A DNA stretch of 15,057 nucleotides, taken from the NCBI GenBank assembly GCA_030612485.1, contig JAUWNS010000045.1, positions 1-15,057 of the forward strand. The letters are read 5' to 3'. Positions 1-6,442 of the stretch are shown piece by piece. Position 1 is the stretch's first letter. Each line of letters begins with the position of its first letter. Below the pieces are notes generated by a model. The model was not told the DNA's origin, did no database searches, and saw nothing but the letters and a program-made list of their open reading frames with translations. The stretch comes from Candidatus Bipolaricaulota bacterium. GTDB lineage: Bacteria; Bipolaricaulota; Bipolaricaulia; UBA7950; UBA9294. Position numbers and translations under genes: made by a program.

Positions 1-22
1 TGAGAGAACATCGGTAACAGCC

Positions 23-319
23 ATGGGAAAACAGAAACGCAAACTCACCCCCGCCGAGAAGGCGGAGAAGAAACGCCGGCAGCGTGAGTACATGACCGTC
101 TTCATCAACGGGAAGCAGAAGCGGATCAAGCGTCCGCCGACCGTTGACGGGATTCCCGGTGACGAGTTCATCCGAAGAAACGCTGATCCGATCTGGCTTC
201 ATCAAAATGGGATGTATGAAGAACTGTATCAACTGGAATTGGCAGAAGAGAATTCTCAACTGGGGCCTGCGTGCGATTTTAGAAAGGACGCCCGTCACAT
301 CAACGAATTGCCTTTCTAA
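23..319 (+). CDS. Small basic protein of unknown function
   Basis: A 98-residue reading frame with a very basic N-terminus (many Lys/Arg in residues 3-21), then a segment beginning MTVFINGKQKRIKRPP and an acidic segment DEFIRRNADPIWLHQNGMYEEL that looks like a folded small domain. The distribution of charge and aromatic residues looks like real coding sequence. I do not recognise a named family. No strong SD precedes the ATG at 23, and an internal ATG at 92 is another possible start. The last 25-30 residues look less ordered and may be run-on sequence after a lesion. It lies alone at the window edge, with no signal peptide or membrane segment. Confidence 0.55.
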   Translation: MGKQKRKLTPAEKAEKKRRQREYMTVFINGKQKRIKRPPTVDGIPGDEFIRRNADPIWLHQNGMYEELYQLELAEENSQLGPACDFRKDARHINELPF

Positions 320-739
320 AACGGGGACGCTGGTGAAAAAGCTTACGCAACAAGCTCTCCCCTGCCTGGCCGGAAGGCAGGTCGCGGCTTGGTGGCCCAT
401 GCTGAGTGCTGATCACTTCCTGTGCCAGAAGTTGCTCGTGGACAACAATAAAGCACTGACTCTGAGGAAACCAGGAATTCATGAGAAAGCAACATCAGAA
501 AATACAGAAAGCTTGCATTCTTTTTGATCTTCTGGTTTCCTAAGCGGCACTCTTTGCTTAAACGCGCCTCCACCCAACAGCAAAAGTCTGACTCTGAGGG
601 AAGCACGGGGGCGTTTTTTTGCACTCCTCTGCGAGGTCCCATAGAATAGGTGAAAGACCAGATGGAGGAGGCCACAGGATGGGTAAGCAAGAGGTGCTGA
701 TCCCGTTGTCAATCAGGCATTCTCAAAAGGAGGTCAACC
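320..739. other. Intergenic stretch with palindrome and terminator-like element
   Basis: No convincing gene lies here; the frames found are arbitrary. It holds a 7-bp palindrome at 361-381 (cctgcct/aggcagg, 7-nt loop), a run of seven T at 614-620 preceded by a GC-rich arm (607-613) that can pair with 561-571 across a long loop, and the direct repeat ctgactctgagg near 455 and 588. The strong SD aaaggagg at 726-733 belongs to the antitoxin downstream. The T-run structure could end transcription from the left, but the long loop makes this weak. Confidence 0.35.
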
Positions 740-964
740 ATGAAGCCAAAGGAATTGATTGCTGAGGCGATCTCCCTCCCTGTAGAGGAGAGAGCAATCG
801 TTGTTGATTCCATACTTCGTAGCCTCAACGCGCCGGAAGACGACATCGACCGTCAATGGGTTGCCGAGGCCGAACGCCGTCTTGAGGAGGTGCGGACAGG
901 TCGAGTGAAGGCAATCCCCGGAGACCAGGTCTTCGCACAGATCCGAAAGCGCTTCGCAGGATGA
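740..964 (+). CDS. Antitoxin of a type II toxin-antitoxin pair (addiction module component family)
   Basis: A 74-residue acidic protein matching the putative addiction module component family by its opening (KELIAEAISLPVEERAIVVDSI), the following SLNAPEDDIDRQWVAEAERRL, and the C-terminal pattern around the ARR-like basic residues and IPGDQVFAQIRKRF. In this family the protein binds and neutralises a RelE/ParE-fold toxin encoded directly downstream. The start is supported by a near-perfect SD (aaaggagg) 6 nt before the ATG. The stop overlaps the toxin ATG by 4 bp (atga, 961-964), the usual coupled arrangement. It appears intact, while its partner toxin carries an internal stop. Confidence 0.85.
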   Translation: MKPKELIAEAISLPVEERAIVVDSILRSLNAPEDDIDRQWVAEAERRLEEVRTGRVKAIPGDQVFAQIRKRFAG

Positions 965-1254
965 ACTACTCCTTTCACCCTCAGGCCCAAGTCGAGTTCA
1001 AGCAGGCCATCGAGTACTACGAAGGCTGCCAAGATGATCTCGGCTACGAGTTCGCCATTAAGATACACGACACCATTCAGAACATCGTCAACTTTCCCTG
1101 TACCTAGCCAGAGCTGCGGTCTGGTATTCGTCGTTGCCTTGCAAGGCGCTTCCCTTGTGGTGTCCTCTACTTCATGGAACAGGGTGATATTCTCATACTT
1201 GCCGTGATGCACTTGCACCGCAGTCCCGACTCCTGGAAGTCCAGAATACAATAA
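961..1254 (+). pseudogene. ParE/RelE-like toxin interrupted by one in-frame amber codon
   Basis: From the ATG at 961 the frame reads a ParE/RelE-type toxin start (MNYSFHPQAQVEFKQAIEYY) for 48 codons and stops at TAG 1105-1107. The same frame continues without interruption to TAA at 1252-1254, giving PELRSGIRRCLARRF, GVLYFMEQGDILILAVMHL and a C-terminus ending SWKSRIQ, all typical of the family. The stop sits where relatives usually have Trp before PELR, so a single TGG to TAG change explains it. Restored length is 97 codons, normal for the family. The absence of other lesions means inactivation is recent, or the base is a sequencing error, or the codon is suppressed. Confidence 0.85.
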
Positions 1255-1291
1255 TTGGCAGAACCAGTCCAGACAGGACCCGGGGACATAA

Positions 1292-1500
1292 CACTTATTC
1301 TTGGTGTCTGCACAATTACTGAAGGGGAATATGCCTAACGGGACGAGTTTTAAACTCGGGGGTTCCCCCTCCAAATCGGATAGAACTGTGCGTTACGCCT
1401 GAAGCAATTCCAAAGGAGAGGGGTAGGTGACAGCAAGAGGTTATGATCGATCTGCGAGTAGCAGTCCCCAGCGAAGAAACACGAAGAATGAAGATCTGAA
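1292..1500 (+). repeat. Family R repeat, copy R1
   Basis: About 210 bp. The left end carries ttattcttggtgtct (1295-1309) and the right end the reverse complement form aaacacgaagaatgaagatc. In between are the family core gggacgagttttaaactcg, the ggatagaa block, the cgttacgcctgaagcaattcca block and the gtgacagcaagaggttatgatc block. The hairpin cgagtt/aactcg lies at 1344-1358 with a 3-nt loop. This copy begins about 40 bp after the broken toxin. A second-family repeat follows 50 bp later. Confidence 0.85.
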
Positions 1501-1552
1501 CAGTGCCACGAGCGGCGCCGCTTCGATTTCAAGAGCGTACGATTCCTCGGAG

Positions 1553-1650
1553 ATCAGGGTCTACCATTGTATTTTACAGGTGACGAGCATACCGTTGTCA
1601 AGTAGAATGTCTACTTGACGGGGGTGTGGCTGTAGGAGTCTGCAGACCTG
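1553..1650. repeat. Second repeat family (F2), copy 1; probable duplicated coding fragment
   Basis: About 98 bp, matching 5149-5246 with roughly 85% identity by eye. On the minus strand it encodes VDILLDNGMLVTCKIQW followed by TAG (1561-1563). The other copy gives VDILLDNGMLVTCRIQWW and a stop. Differences inside this stretch are mostly third-position or conservative, plus one in-frame 3-nt indel, which suggests descent from a real coding 3' end. It also contains a perfect 9-bp hairpin (tcaagtaga/tctacttga, 1598-1618) and a longer-range pair tttacaggt/acctgtaaa. The upstream frames of the two copies disagree by one base, so neither is an intact gene. Confidence 0.6.
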
Positions 1651-1688
1651 TAAAGGTACTGCTCGGTTCTGAACTGCCGCCCCCTTTT

Positions 1689-2861
1689 TCACTTGCGCCC
1701 CGCTCTTCCCGGTTCAGTCTTTGCAAGCACTGTCAGGAATCCTAACAAGGCTATCCCGGCCATGGCAAGGAACATACCTCGAAAGCCAACAAGAGGGGTC
1801 AGTGCGCCGGCGATCAGCGGGCCAATCACTCCTCCCACTCCACGGCTTGAAACGAACAGGCCAAACATCGTCCCCTGTCTCTCCATCGGTGTACGATCGC
1901 CAATGTACGACGTCGATCCGGCGTAGAGCGAGCTGAATGACATTCCAAGTATCAAGTAGCCAAGGGCAATCCCCCAGCCACCTCTGGAGAACGCGAAGAT
2001 CACCGGGACGAGAGCAGAGATCCCGAAGCCAAAGGCAAAGATCACCTTGCGTCCGAGGAGATCGGATAAGCGACCGAAGACGAGCATCCCCAAGACCGAA
2101 GTTCCCGCCCCAACGGCGTTGATCGTTCCCATTATCCCCACCGGTATCCCCAACGTGGCCATGTATACAAAGATCAGCGATGCTGCCCCCGATGTTCCCA
2201 TCTGACGCAGCGCCCCGCTGAGGTAGAGCCCGTTCAGACCGCCCGTCTTGAGCGAGGTAGACAAGGATTGGCGTTCCTTCCTCCCCGCATCTTCTGCACG
2301 CGGAAGGAAGAGGAGAAAGAGGCAAGCAACGATGGGGAGCAAAGCAAGCGAGAGGAAGCTCAACCGATAGCCGAGGCCAGCCAGCAGGAATCCGGCGATG
2401 ACTTTTCCCAATGCTGAACCTGTCGAACGCGATGCACTCAGATAGGATAGGTTCCTCCCTCGGTGATCGGGCGTACTGACCGCGGAGACGATCGCCATCG
2501 TCACCGGTGCAAGGCCTATCACCATCAACACCCGCAGGAAGACGGCGGAGAGAACACCGACGGGAGGAGGGAGGAGGGCGAGGGATCCGGTAGCAACGGC
2601 ACTCGACATGAGGATCAATAGCAGCAGCCGCTTTCGCGAGTAGCGGTCGGCAAGCGTCCCCCACGTGGTGCTTCCGATCAGCGCCCCCATCCAGACGAGG
2701 CTCGTTAAGAGACTGATCACGAGCGGGCTAGCGTGCAGGTCCTTCAGATAGAGCTGAGCGAGCATGATAATCCCGCCAGCGGTGGAAGAGAGGATAGATA
2801 GAGCCATCAACGGAGACATGAGCCGGATCTTCCCCGCGTGTCTACTGCCAGTCTGTTCCAT
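1689..2861 (-). CDS. Major facilitator superfamily transporter, probable drug or metabolite efflux
   Basis: A 390-residue integral membrane protein with about twelve hydrophobic segments. MFS motif A is clear in the first half (GTLADRYSRKR, residues 68-78) and repeated in the second half (GRLSDLLGRK, 263-272), the signature of this family. Members move small solutes across the inner membrane by proton coupling; the overall look (short loops, glycine-rich TM5 and TM11) fits a DHA1-type exporter, but the substrate cannot be read from sequence. The ATG at 2861 lacks a strong SD, and the Met at residue 15 (MSPLMAL) is an alternative start. Its 5' end lies just beside a radC remnant on the same strand. 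Confidence 0.9.
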   Translation of the reverse strand: MEQTGSRHAGKIRLMSPLMALSILSSTAGGIIMLAQLYLKDLHASPLVISLLTSLVWMGALIGSTTWGTLADRYSRKRLLLLILMSSAVATGSLALLPPPVGVLSAVFLRVLMVIGLAPVTMAIVSAVSTPDHRGRNLSYLSASRSTGSALGKVIAGFLLAGLGYRLSFLSLALLPIVACLFLLFLPRAEDAGRKERQSLSTSLKTGGLNGLYLSGALRQMGTSGAASLIFVYMATLGIPVGIMGTINAVGAGTSVLGMLVFGRLSDLLGRKVIFAFGFGISALVPVIFAFSRGGWGIALGYLILGMSFSSLYAGSTSYIGDRTPMERQGTMFGLFVSSRGVGGVIGPLIAGALTPLVGFRGMFLAMAGIALLGFLTVLAKTEPGRAGRK

Positions 2862-2894
2862 GCGTTGGAGTTTAGAGCTTGTCGGGCGATATTG

Positions 2895-3079
2895 CTACAG
2901 GTATCCCGCCTGTTTGAGCGACAGGTAGCCACGCTTGGTGACGATGATGTGATCCCGGAGGGGTGATTGTGGGTGACGATGATCGATGCCGCACGATCGG
3001 TGAGCGGATCGGCGTAGACCTCGCGCGGATGCACTTGACTTGAATCGAGCAGGCCAACGGTGACAACGCGGTTCTCGAT
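2895..3079 (-). pseudogene. radC: radC remnant with internal deletion and frameshift
   Basis: Two adjacent minus-strand frames carry RadC (JAMM/MPN+ fold) signatures. The first gives VGLLDSSQVHPREVY, then AASIIVTHNHPSG ending at 2954. The second frame begins at that same base and gives DHIIVTKRGYLSLKQAGYL with a stop at 2895-2897. In intact RadC about 25-30 residues, including the rest of the zinc-binding motif and the helix leading to LDH, separate HNHPSG from DHII. Here they are missing and the frame is shifted, so an internal deletion joined the two parts. The N-terminal half of RadC is also absent. The product would be inactive. Confidence 0.8.
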
Positions 3080-3088
3080 CACTGAGCA

Positions 3089-3470
3089 CCTCGTGTGCTC
3101 CCCAATATCGATATTCGTTTTTCCTTGCAGTAGCCGGTTCCTCAGCACAATGGACATTCATTGAGCGGGTTTCTGAGTGGTCTTTCGCTACAAGAGCGAC
3201 CTTTTGTTGTAGATGCTTTTGCCCTTCCTGCGATGTACGCTCCCTACCTTTTCGTCTCCTCCCGTTCCAGAAGGTTCCTCGCTGTCTCGAGTGGGTAGGT
3301 CAAGACAAAGGCGGGGACGATAAGCCTCTCGCAAAGCTGTGGAGGAGCCAGAACTATAGCAGGCGAGCCCACTTCTCGAAACGCATATACGAAAGCTTAG
3401 TGGCCTGCCGAAATTGCTTTTCCGTACGTTTTCGCGTACGATGTATCATTCCACAGTATGAAGGTCGAGA
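3089..3470. other. Intergenic stretch upstream of the YefM/YoeB-type pair
   Basis: I see no gene. A small hairpin (tcgct/agcga, about 3184-3201) followed by ttttg could be a weak terminator. The last 60 bp hold the TA operator, listed separately. The rest, 3205-3410, shows nothing I can interpret. Confidence 0.35.
3423..3440 (+). promoter_or_regulatory. Probable TA operator: two CGTACG palindromes 12 bp apart
   Basis: CGTACG occurs at 3423-3428 and 3435-3440, centre to centre 12 bp, 31 bp before the antitoxin start. Known: the E. coli yefM-yoeB operator has two palindromes with TGTACA cores also spaced 12 bp centre to centre. The GTAC core and spacing are the same here, so autoregulation by the antitoxin-toxin complex is a reasonable inference. 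Confidence 0.6.
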
Positions 3471-3713
3471 ATGCCCTCGATAAACGCAACTGAAGCCAGA
3501 TCTAGACTGTATAAGCTGCTGGATGAGATTGCGGAGTCCCACGAGCCGATTCTGATCACGGGCAAGCGAGCAAACGCGGTGCTCATCGCCGAGAATGATT
3601 GGCGTTCGATTCAGGAAACACTCTATCTGCTATCTATTCCGGGTATGCGCGAGTCGATTCGCGAGGGGCTGAAGACGCCGATCGAGGAATGCTCGGATAA
3701 ACTCGACTGGTGA
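3471..3713 (+). CDS. yefM: YefM/Phd-family antitoxin
   Basis: An 80-residue protein with the Phd/YefM fold signature: MPSINATEARSRLYKLLDEI forms the N-terminal DNA-binding part, then EPILITGKRANAVLIAENDWRSIQETLYLL is the classic YefM core. The C-terminal 25 residues (GMRESIREGLKTPIEECSDK) resemble the flexible toxin-binding tail. It should neutralise the YoeB-like ribosome-dependent RNase encoded next and repress its own promoter. An aagg sequence lies about 8 nt before the ATG. Its stop overlaps the toxin GTG start by 4 bp (gtga). Length is normal for the family. Confidence 0.9.
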   Translation: MPSINATEARSRLYKLLDEIAESHEPILITGKRANAVLIAENDWRSIQETLYLLSIPGMRESIREGLKTPIEECSDKLDW

Positions 3714-3973
3714 GCTGGAAGATCGTCTTCACAAGACAGGCGCAGAAAGATGCGCAAAAGCTGGCTACTGTAGGCCTGAAACCCAAGGCAGAGCAACTAC
3801 TAAAAGTGCTGCAAGCTGATCCTTTCCAAGATTCACCACCGTTCGAGAAGCTTGTTGGAGACCTAGCCGGAGCGTATTCTCGACGAATCAATATCCAGCA
3901 TCGCCTTGTCTATCAAGTGCTCGAACAAGAGCGAGTTGTGAAGGTGATCCGCATGTGGACGCATTACGAGTAG
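3710..3973 (+). CDS. yoeB: YoeB-family mRNA interferase toxin
   Basis: An 87-residue RelE-fold toxin beginning at a GTG that overlaps the antitoxin stop. Family marks: FEKLVGDLAGAYSRRI (general-base Glu and Arg region), QHRLVYQV in the central strand, and the C-terminal catalytic pair His-Tyr in MWTHYE. In E. coli YoeB the residues Glu46, Arg65, His83 and Tyr84 serve cleavage; equivalents of all are visible, so this toxin looks functional. Known role: cleavage of mRNA in the ribosomal A site, released when the antitoxin is degraded. Unlike the pair at 740-1254, this module is complete. About 60 bp after its stop lies a partial family R copy. Confidence 0.92.
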   Translation: MSWKIVFTRQAQKDAQKLATVGLKPKAEQLLKVLQADPFQDSPPFEKLVGDLAGAYSRRINIQHRLVYQVLEQERVVKVIRMWTHYE

Positions 3974-4036
3974 GCTGCACAAAGTTCAGCTATGTAACTG
4001 AATTACGGATCAGATCCAGTAACCGCAGACTCATAC

Positions 4037-4080
4037 GGCCGAAGGGGCGAGTTTTAAACTCGCGGGTTCACCCTCCAAAG
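4037..4080 (+). repeat. Family R repeat, partial copy R2
   Basis: Only the hairpin core survives: gaaggggcgagttttaaactcgcgggttcaccctccaaa, with a 7-bp stem (gcgagtt/aactcgc). Both ends are missing. It separates the YoeB-type module from GNAT copy A. Confidence 0.7.
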
Positions 4081-4097
4081 CAGTTGTTCGAGTGCCA

Positions 4098-5056
4098 TCA
4101 CGTCAGTGTCTGCTTATAACGCGCCCGTCGTCCAATTCGTTCAAAACCGGTCCGCGTATACACCCGTGCGGCGCGGGGGTTGTTTATATTGACATCGAGC
4201 AGCACATGATCGCCGCCTGCTGCTTGGAAGCGCCTCAATACCTCAGCCACGAGCGCTGATCCGATACCCCGCTCGCGCCACTCCGGTCGGACTCCCATCT
4301 GGACAATCCACCTATCGGCGCCAATAATGAACCCGACCGGTAGGTCATCATGATAGGCCAGTAAGGACAACTCGGGACGAAAATCGTCGTCGTCCGTCGC
4401 CAACCAGGACATCCATTCCTCCTGGCTCCAGTTTGGGTAGCCAGGCCGCTTGCGGAAGGCTGCTTGATAGGCAGCGAAGAACTGGCTTGCTAAAGTAGGC
4501 ACCCATGTTGCAAATCTGATACCGGGAGGCATTACAACATTTGAAAGGGGGGTCTCCAGATCATGCTGCATCACATCCTCTGCAAACTGCTGCGTGAACC
4601 CATGCCGCTCGAAAAGGCGCGCTGCCGCTGCGCTGAGCGACTCGGTTCTAAGTTGTAGAACGTGCGGTCGATCTGGGGGACTGGTAGAGAGGAGCTTGCT
4701 GGCCTCAGTGATGCTCCACCTGAGCAAGAAGGTTCCAAAACCACGCCTACGATAGGCCGGGTGAACCTGCCCCACAATGGTGGTCCGGTACTCTTCTGGT
4801 ATATGTGTCGGCTGTACCGCCGTAGACGCAACCAGCCGCCCGTCCACTTCGAAGGCACCAATGGATGCCCCCCGGCCCACGCGGGCAAGTAGTGCTCTTG
4901 AATGTAGGTGTCCGTGGCGTCCAGTGGGAGACCGCCATCCGCTTCCAGGCATGCGGCCGCGAGCGCAGTAATCGCTCCGACATCGACGGGCTGGAGTGAA
5001 CGCCATGAAAGCCCGGGAGCGGTTGGTATAGTCATGTTCTCGTTTGGAGAATCCAT
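4098..5056 (-). CDS. Tandem GNAT acetyltransferase, copy A, interrupted by a -1 frameshift
   Basis: Read from ATG 5056 (SD gagg 6 nt upstream) the first frame gives MDSPNENMTIPTAPGLSWRS through TYIQEHYLPAWAGG. From there the -1 frame continues ASIGAFEVDGRLVAS to the stop at 4098. The switch falls in a run of six G on the coding strand (4868-4873). One extra G would give a continuous protein of about 319 residues. It has two GNAT domains, each with an acetyl-CoA loop: VGQVHPAYRRRGFGTFLL in the first and MGVRPEWRERGIGSALVAEV in the second. The substrate is unknown. Copy B at 13734-14689 has the same architecture and a break at the same site. It is a pseudogene, an assembly error, or a gene expressed by ribosomal frameshifting. 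Confidence 0.8.
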
Positions 5057-5148
5057 GTTGTTGCCTCGTAGCATGTATTGTCTGACCAGCTCCCCCGCGT
5101 TCGGCCCGCCTCCAGAGTTAGTCTGGCCGGTCACCTCCGGCAAAAGGG

Positions 5149-5246
5149 TCAGGGTCTACCACCATTGTATTCTACAGGTAACGAGCATGCCGTTGTCAAG
5201 CAGGATGTCTACTTGACGGGGTGTGCCTCACGGAGTCCGCAGGTCT
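5149..5246. repeat. Second repeat family (F2), copy 2; probable duplicated coding fragment
   Basis: Matches 1553-1650. The minus-strand frame reads VDILLDNGMLVTCRIQWW and then TAG at 5156-5158. The hairpin seen in copy 1 is weakened here (tcaagcagg/tctacttga, one mismatch and one G-T pair). It lies about 15 bp left of family R copy R3, whereas copy 1 lies to the right of R1. Confidence 0.6.
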
Positions 5247-5262
5247 AAGGGTCATCGCAAAT

Positions 5263-5462
5263 ATCCCAAAAGAAGGGCGATTGGGAATCTTTACACCTTA
5301 CGGGACGAGTTTGGAACTTGCGAGGTCACCCTCCAAACTGGATAGACTCAGCGTTGCGCCTGAAGCAATTCCAAGGGAGAGAGATAGGTGACAGCAAGAG
5401 GTTATGATCAATCTGCAAATATCAGTCCCCAGCGAAAAACACCAAAAACAAGGCGTCTGACA
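5263..5462 (+). repeat. Family R repeat, copy R3 (alternative left module)
   Basis: The core and right end are those of the family (gggacgagtttggaacttgcg, ctggatagactc, gcctgaagcaattccaaggg, gtgacagcaagaggttatg, aaaaacaccaaaaac). The left end is not the usual cttggtgttt arm but cccaaaagaagggcgattggg, itself able to fold, followed by aatctttacacc. R5 has the same replaced left end. The hairpin stem here contains a G-T wobble pair (cgagtt/aacttg). Confidence 0.85.
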
Positions 5463-5609
5463 CCAGCTCCCTTTGGAACTGCCATCGATCCTGAATTGAA
5501 CCTCTCCATCGCTGAATTGCTCCTACACTGCTAGAATTGGTCGGCATAAGCTGAGGGGCATGACTTCCTAGCTGGCAGAAAGCCTTCACGTACTGCAGGG
5601 ACTGTGTGC

Positions 5610-5637
5610 TAGACTTGGAACGCGAAATCTGTACAAT
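5610..5637 (+). promoter_or_regulatory. Possible sigma-70-type promoter for the membrane protein/hydrolase unit
   Basis: tagact (5610-5615) and tacaat (5632-5637) are separated by 16 bp and lie 33 bp before the ATG at 5670. The -10 match is good and the -35 match is moderate (four of six). Confidence 0.3.
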
Positions 5638-5669
5638 ACTGATACTTGCCGTCAGAAGGGAGAGTTCAA

Positions 5670-6437
5670 ATGCCGGATCGTATTTCTGAGAAAGAGCTGG
5701 AGGTTCTTCTTGAGGAGTATCGCACACTCCAGAATCGGCTGTTGATGTATGCCGGGAGGTCTTTCAAGGTGATAGGTGGTTTTGCTGCAGCCGCACTCGG
5801 TCTTCTTGGTTATGCATTCACTAAGAACAGCGATCTAGGCATGGCTTCTGCCCTTGCCCTTCTCCTAATCAACGGCGCGCTTTTCTCGGCCATGCACTCA
5901 CATCTTATCCAGCTATCACTCCGGCGCACTATTCGATGGATCGCTAGAAGGATAAATCGAGAAGGGATTGCCCCATTGCTCGTATGGGAGGAATTCATTT
6001 GGACCAAGTATTATGGACAAAGAAAAGGCGGGGTCTTATACGAAGGCAATAATCTTGTAGCCGACCCATCTACTAGTAACTGGTCAGGCATAATGGCGGT
6101 TACCCTGATAAGCTTCGCGTTGCTGATAGGAATAGCAGAGATAGCTCTCTGGCTTAGTGCTCTCCCCTTCGTTTCAGGGCTTGTTGGTCAACATAAATGG
6201 CTGCTGTGGGTTACCGTGGTCCTGTCCGCGCTTGCGTATTTCGGCCAGATCTATGCAATGTACCGTGGAATCCGGCGAGCTGATCTCACGACCGAGGGAT
6301 TACCTTCTGCGGATGACCATAAGATAGAATTGGCAAGCACCGCAATCGTGGCTGAGGATGCTCTCCGCGTGTCTACAACAACTACAAAGACAACGACTGA
6401 GACAAAAACCGAGACAACAACTCCCGGCACTGAGTAG
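5670..6437 (+). CDS. Four-TM membrane protein with Thr-rich tail, function unknown
   Basis: The start chosen is ATG 5670, 5 nt after the SD aagggagag; a TTG at 5646 would add eight residues without an SD. The 255-residue product opens with a charged, probably coiled-coil segment (SEKELEVLLEEYRTLQNRLL). It then has membrane segments at about 33-50, 57-76, 139-164 and 177-198, with a basic/aromatic loop between TM2 and TM3 (RRTIRWIARRINREG, EEFIWTKYYGQRKGGVLYEG). The last 20 residues are a low-complexity Thr/Glu/Lys tail. I do not recognise a characterised family. The stop is 5 nt before the hydrolase start, so the two are almost certainly co-transcribed and translationally coupled. Confidence 0.8.
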   Translation: MPDRISEKELEVLLEEYRTLQNRLLMYAGRSFKVIGGFAAAALGLLGYAFTKNSDLGMASALALLLINGALFSAMHSHLIQLSLRRTIRWIARRINREGIAPLLVWEEFIWTKYYGQRKGGVLYEGNNLVADPSTSNWSGIMAVTLISFALLIGIAEIALWLSALPFVSGLVGQHKWLLWVTVVLSALAYFGQIYAMYRGIRRADLTTEGLPSADDHKIELASTAIVAEDALRVSTTTTKTTTETKTETTTPGTE

Positions 6438-6442
6438 AAATA

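Noticed and set aside
853..1374. 173-aa minus-strand ORF
   Set aside because: It is antisense to the antitoxin and the broken toxin and runs into R1; both real genes have clear family matches on the plus strand.
1427..1618. Small plus-strand ORFs starting MTARGYD in R1 and R6
   Set aside because: They start inside the R repeat and run on into unrelated flanks; the similarity comes from the repeat, not a gene.
1714..2664. 316-aa minus-strand ORF inside the MFS gene
   Set aside because: A shifted-frame shadow with Arg/Pro/Ser-rich composition; the 390-residue frame has all MFS features.
4662..4983. Plus- and minus-strand ORFs overlapping GNAT copy A
   Set aside because: Shadow frames; the equivalent frames in copy B are not conserved beyond what the GNAT frame dictates.
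5302..5356. aactggatag shared between the R core and tRNA-Arg(TCG) D-arm
   Set aside because: Only about 11 bases, and in the opposite relative orientation to the T-arm-like similarity, so it does not support one consistent tRNA origin by itself.
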